64,000 nucleotides of DNA from Nitrospira sp. ND1 (GTDB lineage: Bacteria; Nitrospirota; Nitrospiria; Nitrospirales; Nitrospiraceae): contig NZ_FWEX01000005.1 of assembly GCF_900170025.1 (NCBI RefSeq), positions 1 to 64,000 of the forward strand, read 5' to 3'. This document shows, in pieces, positions 54,279 through 62,847 of the stretch. The translations under genes were made by a program, and so were the position numbers. Position 1 is the first letter of the stretch, and every line of letters starts with the position of its first letter. The notes under the pieces are model-generated. The model had not been told where the DNA came from. It saw only the letters and a list, made by a program, of their open reading frames with translations, and ran no database searches.

Positions 54279-55021
54279 GAGAGTGCCATCCCCACATACA
54301 GGCGGCGCCGGTGATCGGTCATGCCGAGGATCTCGCCTTCCGTCCAGCCATAGGTGCGCGCCAGCAGATCAATTTCCTGCAGCAACCGCCGGCCTCGCAC
54401 ATGGATCTCGTTCCAGAAAAATCCCGCGATATCGAAGACGCTCTGCCACGCGTGCCCGCAGGCAGCGCACCTCAAGTCGATGAGGATCTCGGCCAACGGA
54501 TCGAGCTCGCTCAGTCGCGCCGCCAGGGCCGCCTGCAACTCATCCGTCCAATCAGATTCGTCCACCGTGTCAGGTCCGTTGCGCAGGCAACGCGAGAGAA
54601 TCACACGGCGCGCCCGATCTAAGTCCGAAGCGGCTGCGGCGGCGGCAAGATCCCGGCTGTTCGGCCCGCGCACATCCCACGAGCGCCCCGCTTGCTCCAC
54701 CCTGTGCCAGGTCGCGTCCGTCATCGAAGCCGATCCCAGCAAACCCTCGCTGGACAGTTCAAATTCGAGTCCGTTGCAGCAGGCAGGACATTCCGCATAC
54801 CCATCGATGCGATCACCGAAGGTGTTTCGACGGGACTCCAACAACCGCCTATCCCGCTCCCCCACCGTCCACTCGCACAGGGTTTCGAACGGCTCGTCGG
54901 GACAGGCATACCGCAGCAGCAACAACGCCTGGTCGAGGGGATGTCGGCCGGCCCCCTGCTCCCAGATGTCGATGACCGCCGCTGCGGAGAGTCCTGACTG
55001 GGATCTGTGCGCCATCGTCAC
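54275..55021 (-). CDS. T4 baseplate-type protein with zinc-binding Cys pairs
   Basis: A 248-residue protein resembling the T4-type baseplate hub assembly family found in eCIS: GAGRHPLDQALLLLRYACPD, CEWTVGERDRRLLESRRNTF, and C-terminal DLLARTYGWTEGEILGMTDH RRRLYVGMAL. Two Cys pairs (CPACC near 79, CAACGH near 185) could form one zinc ribbon. It follows the tube gene, which it overlaps by 4 bases, and precedes the Pro-rich protein. Confidence 0.8.
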   Translation of the reverse strand: MTMAHRSQSGLSAAAVIDIWEQGAGRHPLDQALLLLRYACPDEPFETLCEWTVGERDRRLLESRRNTFGDRIDGYAECPACCNGLEFELSSEGLLGSASMTDATWHRVEQAGRSWDVRGPNSRDLAAAAAASDLDRARRVILSRCLRNGPDTVDESDWTDELQAALAARLSELDPLAEILIDLRCAACGHAWQSVFDIAGFFWNEIHVRGRRLLQEIDLLARTYGWTEGEILGMTDHRRRLYVGMALS

Positions 55022-55539
55022 GGCTCCGTAAAGGTCGGCTCCGACGGTTCTGTGACTTCATAGTCGCGTTCCCAGCCTTCGTTTTCGAGCTTCAGGGTCT
55101 GGATCGCAACCGCATTCGCATTGGCATCGCAGTCAGACTGGGCTTGATACTCCGACACCCAACAACGGAAGACCTTGTAGGCGATGGCCAGTTGTCCCGC
55201 CTCGTTGTACAGTTCGATGATGATGTCCTTCCGGAAGTCCTTGAGCGATACTTCCGCGCCCAACCCGGACCCGAAGTTCCAGACCTTGTTCGCCCATTGC
55301 TCGAAGGCGGTGTCGTGGGTCACCCCCCGCTCAAGCGTAATGGCTTCATACTTGGTACGGCCGGGGGACTTGCGGCTGGTGCTGGGATCGCCTCCTTCGC
55401 GGTGCTCAACCACTTCGGTGGAGCGCTTCAACGAACCGACCTTGCTGACCCCCGCGACGTAACGCCCGTCCCATTTGACCCGGAATTTGAAATTCTTGTA
55501 GGGATCGAACCGATGCGTGTTGACGGTAAACTGCGCCAT
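55018..55539 (-). CDS. Inner tube protein (T4 gp19-like, Afp1/5 family)
   Basis: A 173-residue tube monomer: NTHRFDPYKNFKFRVKWDGR, VAGVSKVGSLKRSTEVVEHR, TKYEAITLERGVTHDTAFEQ, WANKVWNF and the C-terminal ALK-type strand IQTLKLENEGWERDYEV. Rings of this protein form the rigid tube that is propelled by sheath contraction. Only one tube gene exists here, whereas Afp and PVC have two. AGGAGG precedes the ATG. Confidence 0.93.
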   Translation of the reverse strand: MAQFTVNTHRFDPYKNFKFRVKWDGRYVAGVSKVGSLKRSTEVVEHREGGDPSTSRKSPGRTKYEAITLERGVTHDTAFEQWANKVWNFGSGLGAEVSLKDFRKDIIIELYNEAGQLAIAYKVFRCWVSEYQAQSDCDANANAVAIQTLKLENEGWERDYEVTEPSEPTFTEP

Positions 55540-55554
55540 GTTTTCCTCCTCTTA

Positions 55555-55678
55555 GCAGGATGCTGAAAAAATCCGCACCTTTGTTCTCGCATCGCACAGA
55601 GGCTCGACCTACGGGAATAGTACGCCTCGCCCCTGCGCTCGCTGCGGCCGCGGCGGACGGCCTTTTTGAGCATCCTGC
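55555..55678. repeat. Palindromic MITE-like repeat, copy 2
   Basis: A 124-bp element with inverted ends GCAGGATGCTGAAAAA and TTTTTGAGCATCCTGC (15 of 16 bp complementary) and imperfect internal symmetry. It lies in the 213-base gap between sheath and tube genes. Related repeats are, to my recollection, common in Nitrospira genomes. It could fold into a long hairpin in the mRNA between the two most abundant structural genes. Confidence 0.75.
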
Positions 55679-55752
55679 GAGTGGTGATAAAATCGTTTCC
55701 CTATCCACCCATACACTCATCCGGCCCCGACACCCGGCTGTTCCACAAGCCG

Positions 55753-57363
55753 CTAGGTCGCGATCTGGCCGGCCATCTGCTGGAGCTTGATGATGACGAA
55801 CTCCGCAGGCTTGAGCGGGGCGAATCCGACGACGATGTTGACGATGCCGAGGTTGATATCGTTCTGGGTCGTGGTCTCTTTGTCGCACTTCACGAAGTAG
55901 GCGTCCCGCGGTGCGGTGCCTTGAAATGCACCCTGCCGAAACAGGTTGTGCATGAAGGCGCCCAGGTTCAGCCTGATCTGCGCCCAGAGGGGCTCATCGT
56001 TCGGTTCGAACACCACCCACTGCGTCCCGCGATAGAGACTTTCTTCGAGGAACAGGGCCAGCCGACGAACCGGCACATACTTGTATTCATCCGCCGCCGC
56101 ATCGGCGCCCCGCATGGTCCGGGAACCCCATACCACTCGACCGTGGACCGGGAATGTCCGGAGACAATTGATACCCAGCGGATTCAAGAGTCCGTTCTCC
56201 GCATCCGTCATATCGAGCTGCAGCCCGGCGACGCCGCTCAACGAGGCGTCGAGCCCCGCCGGCGCCTTCCACACTCCGCGTTGGCTGTCCGTTCTCGCCA
56301 TCACACCGGCAATCACGCCACAGGGCACGAAGGTCTCTACTTGTCCCCCAAGCTGTGAATCGGCCTGCTTGATGCGCGGGAAGTAGATCGCCGCGTTGCG
56401 CGCCATATCGCCGTTCAGGTTCATCCCGGGTGCCCCCGACTGTGCAGCGCCCACCGTCGCCCAGGCCGCCTTCGGATCGACGATCAGCATGGCCCGCCGC
56501 TTGACACAGTAGCTGAGCGCCTCCTGATACACGTCATCCGGCACATCCCCGCCGCGCGCGTCGGGCAGGATACAGAGCAGGTTGAAGAGATCTATTTTTT
56601 CCAGCTGGTAGAGTCCGGTTTTACCGGTTTGGCTTCCTTTGTAGGCCGCCGCATCGAGCACGGCGCTCTCGACGGCAATGTCTGCCGGAGCCGCATTCTT
56701 CGCGGGCGTGGATTTCGTGGTGGAAGTCCAGACGTCGGCATCCGCCGACGTCCCGGCATGGGCCGTGGGCGAGCTATTCGACGGCATCGTCGTCGTAACA
56801 CGGACCAGATTCGATTCCGCCAGGAGCACACGGTCCGCGCGACGCGCGCTTTCCTTCGTCGTGAGATTCAGGAATGTTTCCGTGATACCGGTGCCCCCGT
56901 CGCGCACAATCAAGTCGAACAGATCGGCGGGTGCCACGCCGAGCCGGGTGGCGACGGCGATCAGATTGGGATCAGTCACGGACTTCTTCTCGACCCGCGC
57001 GCGAACCTGCATGCCCCACGCGCCTTCCGATGCAGCCTGCAACGTCAGGTTCGGCACTTCATAGGTCGCCTTCGCGGCACTCCCCGCGGTTGCCTTATAG
57101 AGACGCACGATCACGGCTTGTCCACCGCCGTTCAGAAAAAAGTCACGCACGGCGTAGCTCAAGGTCATATCGCGATGCAGTCCGCCGAAGATCCGCTCGT
57201 AATCCGAAAAACTCGTGATCGTCACCGGTTGATCGGCCGGGCCGCGCACGGCCTTTCCCAGAAACCCCGTGATCGACGTGGCGACTCCGGTGATCGTGCG
57301 CACCCCGCTCGGCAGCTCCTCGATGTACACACCCGGATAGGTTGGTTGCACTGGCATACTCAT
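55753..57363 (-). CDS. Contractile sheath protein (phage sheath family, Afp2-4-like)
   Basis: A 536-residue sheath subunit. N-terminal hallmark PTYPGVYIEELPSGVRTITG followed by VATSITGFLGKAVRGPADQP and SFSDYERIFGGL; C-terminal hallmark GADAAADEYKYVPVRRLALF, LEESLYRGTQWVVFEPNDEP, LWAQIRLNLGAFMHNLFRQG and NIVVGFAPLKPAEFVIIKLQ. It surrounds the tube and contracts on firing. Only one sheath gene is present (three in Afp/PVC). Confidence 0.95.
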   Translation of the reverse strand: MSMPVQPTYPGVYIEELPSGVRTITGVATSITGFLGKAVRGPADQPVTITSFSDYERIFGGLHRDMTLSYAVRDFFLNGGGQAVIVRLYKATAGSAAKATYEVPNLTLQAASEGAWGMQVRARVEKKSVTDPNLIAVATRLGVAPADLFDLIVRDGGTGITETFLNLTTKESARRADRVLLAESNLVRVTTTMPSNSSPTAHAGTSADADVWTSTTKSTPAKNAAPADIAVESAVLDAAAYKGSQTGKTGLYQLEKIDLFNLLCILPDARGGDVPDDVYQEALSYCVKRRAMLIVDPKAAWATVGAAQSGAPGMNLNGDMARNAAIYFPRIKQADSQLGGQVETFVPCGVIAGVMARTDSQRGVWKAPAGLDASLSGVAGLQLDMTDAENGLLNPLGINCLRTFPVHGRVVWGSRTMRGADAAADEYKYVPVRRLALFLEESLYRGTQWVVFEPNDEPLWAQIRLNLGAFMHNLFRQGAFQGTAPRDAYFVKCDKETTTQNDINLGIVNIVVGFAPLKPAEFVIIKLQQMAGQIAT

Positions 57364-57373
57364 CCTCCTCGGC

Positions 57374-57661
57374 TTAGGACGTTCGCGTCTCGTTTCCGTC
57401 CTGTGTCAGAAATGTTCGTATCTCCTTCAGGTGCGCATGATTCAGGCTATAGATCGGCTGATTCGACGTGTCGCGTTTCAGGACCCAACCTTGCGCAACC
57501 AGCTTGTCCAACGCCTCGATCGCGAGACGTTCAGCACCTTCATCCAGGCACGGTGCGGTGATCCACCAATTCAGCACCCCTTCCTGGGTGTCTTTCGCGC
57601 CAGGATGATGAATCAGGTAGTCGAGAATGCTGCGCCTGAACTCTGCATCGTGCTCTTCCAT
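57374..57661 (-). CDS. First gene of the eCIS operon, winged-helix-like small protein
   Basis: About 95 residues, with pattern EFRRSILDYLIHHPGAKDTQ, EGVLNWWITAPCLDEGAERL, AIEALDKLVAQGWVLKRD, PIYSLNH, typical of a winged helix. Such a protein often opens eCIS operons; it may be regulatory or structural. ATG 57661 is taken as the start; GTG 57685, eight codons upstream, is an alternative. The sigma-54 promoter lies about 50 bases upstream. Confidence 0.65.
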   Translation of the reverse strand: MEEHDAEFRRSILDYLIHHPGAKDTQEGVLNWWITAPCLDEGAERLAIEALDKLVAQGWVLKRDTSNQPIYSLNHAHLKEIRTFLTQDGNETRTS

Positions 57662-57711
57662 CAGGCCTGATCCCCGGAGCCCCACTCCATCACGGCACTC
57701 CTGCGGGAGTG

Positions 57712-57727
57712 AGCAAGAGCAATGCCA
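57712..57727 (-). promoter_or_regulatory. Sigma-54 promoter of the eCIS operon
   Basis: On the minus strand the sequence TGGCATTGCTCTTGCT matches the sigma-54 consensus TGGCAY-N5-TTGCW, with exactly 10 bases between the invariant GG and GC. Transcription should start near 57700, upstream of the first eCIS gene. A sigma-54 activator is encoded immediately upstream on the same strand. Confidence 0.75.
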
Positions 57728-57786
57728 TTAGGGAGAATCCCGTTTCCTGCGTTTTAAAGGGAATCGAACAGGTGTAATCGGAGGGC

Positions 57787-57802
57787 GCGGCATTCCTGCC
57801 GC
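57787..57802. promoter_or_regulatory. Candidate upstream activator site
   Basis: GCGGCA-TTCC-TGCCGC is a perfect inverted repeat about 90-100 bases upstream of the predicted start, a usual distance for enhancer binding by NtrC-type proteins. The half-site GCGGCA occurs again at 57859-57864. Confidence 0.4.
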
Positions 57803-57887
57803 AGCAGCACGGTGATACAAAGTTTGAAACGGCCTTGAAAATCAGGGCGATGGCCGGTGCGGCAAAACTACCGCGGTGGTGAGGAAC

Positions 57888-59342
57888 TTAGGCGCGGCCG
57901 TCGAACGGTGTCTGAAAGGGCGACGGACAATCGCGCGAGGAATCGGTCGGATCGTTCTGAAACGCTTCTCGATCGATCCCGTATTTTCGAAGAAGTCGTT
58001 GAAAACTGCGCCGCTCCTTGCCTGCCGCTTTGGCCGCATGCGTCACATTTCCCCGGAATGTCACCAGGGTCTTCACGAGATAGGCCCGCTCGACATCCAT
58101 GGTCGCGGAGGTTTTGGCCGCGCGAAGCGAACCATCCAGACAGGGGGTCTTGGGCGCCTCCCCCGCACACTCGATATCCTGCGCCTGAATCGTCGCGGAC
58201 CCGCACATGACGACGGCTCGCTGGAGCGTACTCTCCAACTCCCGCACATTCCCCGGCCAGGCATACGCGAGCAATTTCTGGATGGCGTCTTCGGACAACC
58301 GTCGCGGGCCTTGTCCATCCGCTCGCCGGAAGCGCTGGAGAAATCGGTCGGCCAGCAAGGGAATGTCTTCCACACGCTCCCGCAGAGGCGGCACCACCAG
58401 CGACAACACATTGAGTCGGTGGAAGAGATCCTCGCGAAACTGCCGCTCCGTCACGGCCTGCCGCAGATCATGATTGGATGCCGCGATGATCCGCACATGC
58501 GCCAGCTTCGTGCGCGAACAGCCCAACGGCCGATACTCCCGGTATTGCACGAAGCGCAGCAGCTTCGCCTGCGCGTATGGATTCAGCGCATCGACCTCGT
58601 CGAGGAACAACGTTCCCCCCTCAGCCTCCAGGACCAGCCCGCCCTGTTCGTTGGCTGCACTCGTATAGGCGCCCTTCACATGCCCGAACAATTCATTTTC
58701 AAACAACTGATCGGGCAGCGCGGCACAATTGATCGGAATAAACGCGTGGTCCTTCCTGGCGCTGGAGTAGTGAATTGCACGTGCAAACACTTCCTTCCCG
58801 GTCCCGGTTTCACCCTGCAGCAGCACCGTCGCATCCACATCGGCGAAGAGGGGAATTTTTTCAACCTGTGTCTGAAAGATAGAACTCTCTCCCACAAGCG
58901 AATCGATCCTCACGCGCTGAGACCGACCGATACCATGTGGTGTTGAACTCCGTCCGGCTACGAGGACTCGCCCGATTCGCAGGGCCAATTCGTCTCCATC
59001 GACCGGGCACAAGACAAAATCATTCAACTCCGCCGGAACTCCGTTCAGGAGCAGTGGACGGCGGCCATGCTCCGCTGCAAACAATCCTAGTATCGGCACA
59101 TCCGGCCAACGACCGGCCACATCGGTCAGCCTCTGCGCCGATAAACGATCAGTAGATGGGTGGTGAAACAGCAGCACGTGCGGAGAGCGCGGAAGCGTTG
59201 CGGAAGGATCCGACACCCGGTGGAACTCTATGGTCCCTCCAGGCAGTGCACGTTGCAAAACGTTTACAAGGTGAGACTCATCGAACCAGGCATGATACTG
59301 ATTGTCCGAAGTGACCAAGAGGATTCTGATGAAGTCCTTCAT
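57888..59342 (-). CDS. Sigma-54-dependent activator with degenerate receiver, probable eCIS regulator
   Basis: About 484 residues. The N-terminal 130 residues have a CheY-like outline but lack the acidic pair and phospho-Asp (ILLVTSDNQ and VLLFHHPS). The AAA+ domain has Walker [12 protein letters not shown], Walker [13 protein letters not shown] and arginine-rich sensor regions; the sigma-54 contact loop is GAYTSA rather than GAFTGA. A Fis-type HTH ends the protein ([20 protein letters not shown]). ATG 59342 is favoured over GTG 59351 because AAGGGTG is spaced for it. The gene lies directly upstream of the sigma-54 promoter of the eCIS operon, on the same strand. Confidence 0.8.
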   Translation of the reverse strand: MKDFIRILLVTSDNQYHAWFDESHLVNVLQRALPGGTIEFHRVSDPSATLPRSPHVLLFHHPSTDRLSAQRLTDVAGRWPDVPILGLFAAEHGRRPLLLNGVPAELNDFVLCPVDGDELALRIGRVLVAGRSSTPHGIGRSQRVRIDSLVGESSIFQTQVEKIPLFADVDATVLLQGETGTGKEVFARAIHYSSARKDHAFIPINCAALPDQLFENELFGHVKGAYTSAANEQGGLVLEAEGGTLFLDEVDALNPYAQAKLLRFVQYREYRPLGCSRTKLAHVRIIAASNHDLRQAVTERQFREDLFHRLNVLSLVVPPLRERVEDIPLLADRFLQRFRRADGQGPRRLSEDAIQKLLAYAWPGNVRELESTLQRAVVMCGSATIQAQDIECAGEAPKTPCLDGSLRAAKTSATMDVERAYLVKTLVTFRGNVTHAAKAAGKERRSFQRLLRKYGIDREAFQNDPTDSSRDCPSPFQTPFDGRA

Positions 59343-59823
59343 CCGACTCACCCTTTGCTGCGAGAAGCTTATCTACGTTCAGCCGGCGACCGGCCTGTAG
59401 ACACAAACCGCCTTTCTACGTAAATGTGCACCATTCGTACCATCCGATGTGCGCTGTGCAAACGCATGTATCAGAACGAGACACCATCGACAAACCCCGC
59501 TCGAAATACATATTCTGAATGCACCGGGTTGCGAGATGAGTGGCTTCCATCGCAGATGACCATACTGCTGGCATCTTCATGTATGTGATTCGATACAGTC
59601 CCTCGTGATTTTGGATACAGTCCGCACCACCGGTCAGCATCGCCCGCTCTTATAACACAGGACGCCGAACCTGACCATGCACCCGCGGGATAGACCGCTC
59701 GATTCTCCACGCGTAGAATGCACGCTCGCACGGGTGATGAACAGTTCGACACCATCTACGTATTCCCAAGCGTCTTTAGCACGACAGCGGAGAACCACAT
59801 GGCCTATGACAGAGGATCCAGAG
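59343..59823. other. Intergenic region between the activator and phosphatase genes
   Basis: No credible gene is seen. Two direct repeats GATACAGTCC lie at 59592-59601 and 59614-59623, each preceded by GTGATT, 22 bases apart or about two helical turns. They could be regulator sites for either divergent gene. Confidence 0.4.
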
Positions 59824-60690
59824 ATGTCGCACCTAGCACGGGGCACTAGCGCAGGAGGAGCTTTCGAACAGCATCGGTCCTGGTCCTTCCTACTTATGCT
59901 CCTCTTATTTTGTGGAGGCTGTTCGGAGGTCCGGGACAGTCATGAACTGCTGCACAGCCTGCTCTGGATGCGCACGTCTGCTGAGTACCATGTCCTCAGT
60001 GTCATGACCTATCAACGAGCGAGGGACGCGCTGGATCGCGCGTTGATCGACACGCGCTCAACAGCCAGTATCGAACAGACCGGAGACTTTCAACACCTGC
60101 CTCCCGCCGTGATCCTGGATCTCGACGAAACAGTGCTGGACAACAGCCCCTTCGAGGCGCGGTTGATTGCACAGCGCACCACTTTCAATCAGCCGATGTG
60201 GGAACAATGGGTACAGGAAGCCTCCGCGCAAGCGGTGCCGGGAGTCCTGGAATTTATCGCCGAGGCTCGCAAGAAAGGGGTCGCCTTGTTCTTCGTCTCG
60301 AACCGCGGGGCTCACCAGGAATCCTCAACCAGGCGCAACCTCGAGAAACTCGGCATTCACCTTCCGATCGATCCCGATGCCCTGCTGCTCGAAGGTGAAC
60401 CTCCGTTCCGGTGGCCGCCGAACAAATCGAGCCGGAGGCGATACCTGGCCGAGCGGTACCGGATCCTGCTCCTCATCGGGGACGATCTGGGAGATTTTGT
60501 CGACGGGGCACGGGACAAGCCGGAGAATCGAATCGCATTGGCCAGACAACACGACCATCGGTGGGGAAGGTCGTGGTTTCTCCTTCCCAATCCGATGTAC
60601 GGTACCTGGGAAACATCGCTCACTCCACCGGGTCTCTCCGACACCGATCGGTTGACCTTCAAGCGGGAGCTGATACGCAACGTTCCTTAG
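59824..60690 (+). CDS. HAD-superfamily acid-phosphatase-like lipoprotein (class B/C type)
   Basis: About 288 residues. The N-terminus carries a signal segment SFLLMLLLFCGGC, a probable though atypical lipobox with Cys at about residue 33. The HAD motif I is VILDLDETVLDNS (DxDxT), motif II is FFVSNRG, and the C-terminus has GDDLGDF, as in the DDDD lipoprotein e(P4) acid phosphatase family. Expected substrates are nucleotide monophosphates or other phosphomonoesters outside the cytoplasm. The ATG at 59824 has AGAGG at proper distance; longer frames start upstream without good ribosome sites. Confidence 0.85.
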   Translation: MSHLARGTSAGGAFEQHRSWSFLLMLLLFCGGCSEVRDSHELLHSLLWMRTSAEYHVLSVMTYQRARDALDRALIDTRSTASIEQTGDFQHLPPAVILDLDETVLDNSPFEARLIAQRTTFNQPMWEQWVQEASAQAVPGVLEFIAEARKKGVALFFVSNRGAHQESSTRRNLEKLGIHLPIDPDALLLEGEPPFRWPPNKSSRRRYLAERYRILLLIGDDLGDFVDGARDKPENRIALARQHDHRWGRSWFLLPNPMYGTWETSLTPPGLSDTDRLTFKRELIRNVP

Positions 60691-61096
60691 CACACCTTCC
60701 TGTCTTTCTCCTGCATAGGACAGATGAGTTCAGCCGATGCACATCACGGGCATGACCCAAAATGGAACATCGAATGCAGCATCCAAGAAAACTGCTCCCG
60801 GAGGGTTGACAGCTGGAAGGTGAATAATGTGTACTCCGTTCTGGTCACGAATTCCTACACCATAGGATCCCGAGTGACCGGAACAACCAGAGCTCTCAGC
60901 TTGCACCAATTCCCGATTCACTCACAACCGGGACATTGGCCATCCTGACAGTCAGTTCAACCAATTTCGACATGTACGTCCCGCGCATCAGCGCAGGGTG
61001 GGAACTGCCCAATTCCTGCTCTGGCCTCGGTAATTGAAGTGATGAATACGATCGCAGCACAACAACAGAGCGGTTTCACGAGGAGGACGTCGTTGG
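60691..61096. other. Intergenic region without recognised gene
   Basis: No credible coding frame on either strand. A TTGACA near 60807 has only weak -10 candidates behind it. The ribosome site of the next gene (GAGGAGGAC) is at the right edge. Confidence 0.4.
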
Positions 61097-62272
61097 ATGA
61101 CCCGCGCTGATAAGCAGATGACGTCCTGCTCGCCGAATCTCGATTTCCTCCGGGCGAGTGCGGTTTTAATCGTCTATTTTTTTCATCTCTTCATCACGAC
61201 GAACACCCGGTTGCCTGATTATCTCGGCCAGTTTGGCGTGCTGCTCTTCTTCGTCCATACCAGTCTCGTCTTGATGTTCTCGCTGGAGCGGATCGAAGCA
61301 ACAGGGGGCAGCTTCTTTCTGACCTTTTATCTCCGCCGGCTGTTTCGCATCTATCCCCTCAGTATCTTCTGTGTCTCCGTGATCGTCCTCTTTCAACTGC
61401 CCCGCGCTCCCTGGTGGCCCTGGTCCAACCCGGACCTGTCGACCATCCTGGCCAATCTGTTCCTCTATACGGAGTTCATGTACAAACCAGTGGTCACCTC
61501 CGTCCTCTGGAGTCTCCCCTATGAGGTGGCCATGTACATGGTGCTGCCGTTCCTCTATCTCGCTGGGAAGGCCTATGGCGTTCGTGGAATTTTCGTACTC
61601 TGGTGCGTCGCTGTCGTTGGTGCGATTGCCCAGCCTTACGTGTCAAGCCGCCTCGGGGCGGCCCAATATGCGCCCTGCTTCATCGCCGGCGTGGCCAGCT
61701 ACTTCCTGGGGTTCGGGATGCAACGATTCCGGCTCCCGTTTATCGGTTGGCCTCTCACTCTGCTCATAGCCGGCGCTATCTTGGGGTATGGAAATCACTC
61801 CGAACATGAGATCACCGCCCAGTGGGCCCTGTGCGTGCTGATTGGTGTGACCGCGCCGTTCTTTGCCGAGCTCCAGCTACCGGCAATGCGCAAGGCCTGC
61901 GCCCTGATTGCGCGATACTCGTATGGCATCTACCTCACGCATTTACATGCCCAGTGGACCGCGTTTGTCTTGCTGAAGGACTCCCCCTCGGCGGTACGCT
62001 ATTCGGTGCTCGTCGTCCTGAGCGTCGGTCTGCCAGTTGCCCTCTATCACCTGATCGAAGCCCCGATGGTCAGGATGGGAGCCAGCTTGGCCCAGCGGTT
62101 ACCAAGAACTTCCGCACAATCCTCCAAGCCGACTCCCGCTCAACGGCCATTGCCCGTCTCAGCAACCGCCGCCCCGCACACACCCCTACACGCGGCAGCG
62201 CGGCCGCGCGCAGCCCACGCGCCCGATCATCGTCACTCCAAAACCGCACCTGCTCGTGTCTCCGCAAGTTGA
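61097..62272 (+). CDS. Membrane acyltransferase (acyltransferase 3 family)
   Basis: A 391-residue protein with about ten transmembrane helices. The family motif appears at the start (LDFLRASAVLIVYFFHLFIT, with His near 32), then FYLRRLFRIYPLSIF, a segment SVLWSLPYEVAMYMVLPFLY and RYSYGIYLTHLHAQWT. Members O-acylate sugars in exopolysaccharide, LPS or peptidoglycan. The last 60 residues are Ala, Pro, His and Arg rich and look disordered. GGAGGAC lies upstream of the ATG. No sugar-biosynthesis genes flank it, so the substrate is unknown. Confidence 0.88.
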   Translation: MTRADKQMTSCSPNLDFLRASAVLIVYFFHLFITTNTRLPDYLGQFGVLLFFVHTSLVLMFSLERIEATGGSFFLTFYLRRLFRIYPLSIFCVSVIVLFQLPRAPWWPWSNPDLSTILANLFLYTEFMYKPVVTSVLWSLPYEVAMYMVLPFLYLAGKAYGVRGIFVLWCVAVVGAIAQPYVSSRLGAAQYAPCFIAGVASYFLGFGMQRFRLPFIGWPLTLLIAGAILGYGNHSEHEITAQWALCVLIGVTAPFFAELQLPAMRKACALIARYSYGIYLTHLHAQWTAFVLLKDSPSAVRYSVLVVLSVGLPVALYHLIEAPMVRMGASLAQRLPRTSAQSSKPTPAQRPLPVSATAAPHTPLHAAARPRAAHAPDHRHSKTAPARVSAS

Positions 62273-62847
62273 CCGGTTTCTCGCAGCCGAACGCTTCGGC
62301 GCATCGACCGTATGAGCCTGCAACAGATGACGGCAAACCGATTCATCGCTGCCCCACGCCTTTTCCTCGCTCGATTCAACGTTCCAGGGCAAGATAGGGC
62401 AAGAATGGAGACTATCTATTTGGGACAGCTGCCTGAATGACCCCATAAACCATTCTCCCCATCATCGTCGTTCCTCTCCAATCGAGCGCATCGTGCGCAT
62501 GTATCGCAAAGTTGGCCAACGAGCAAGCAGGCTGATCTGGAAACAACACCCGACTTCTCAGCATTCTCCCGTTCACATCCCAGTTCCCCCTGCTCTGCTG
62601 TCAGCCTCGTTTCGGGCAGCGTAATACTTGCATTTCTCCCTGCGCCCCAACGAATCTCTTGCCTCATTTTTCCGGTTATGGGATAAGCGCAAGCAGTTCG
62701 TGACGGCCACAAGTCGAACCGCCGCCGCTCGTCACTCGTGAAGCGTATCTCGTTTCAACTTCGCTCACCTCACGCTTCACGAGACACGAGCTACAGGATC
62801 ACATGAATCGATTGCGCTCGGTCTGACGAGCGAAGTGGGGGCACACC
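62273..62847. other. Intergenic region with a 12-bp inverted repeat
   Basis: No credible gene. The main structure is the inverted repeat at 62735-62783, listed separately. Confidence 0.4.
62735..62783. repeat. Inverted repeat upstream of the hydrolase gene
   Basis: CTCGTGAAGCGT (62735-62746) and ACGCTTCACGAG (62772-62783) are perfectly complementary around a 25-base loop. It could be an operator or a terminator-like hairpin between the acyltransferase and hydrolase genes. Confidence 0.5.

Noticed and set aside
26846-57685. Prophage or type VI secretion system
   Set aside because: There is no capsid, portal, terminase, integrase or lysis gene, and no TssJ/L/M or ClpV; the DUF4255, CDC48-like ATPase and DUF4157 genes are eCIS markers.
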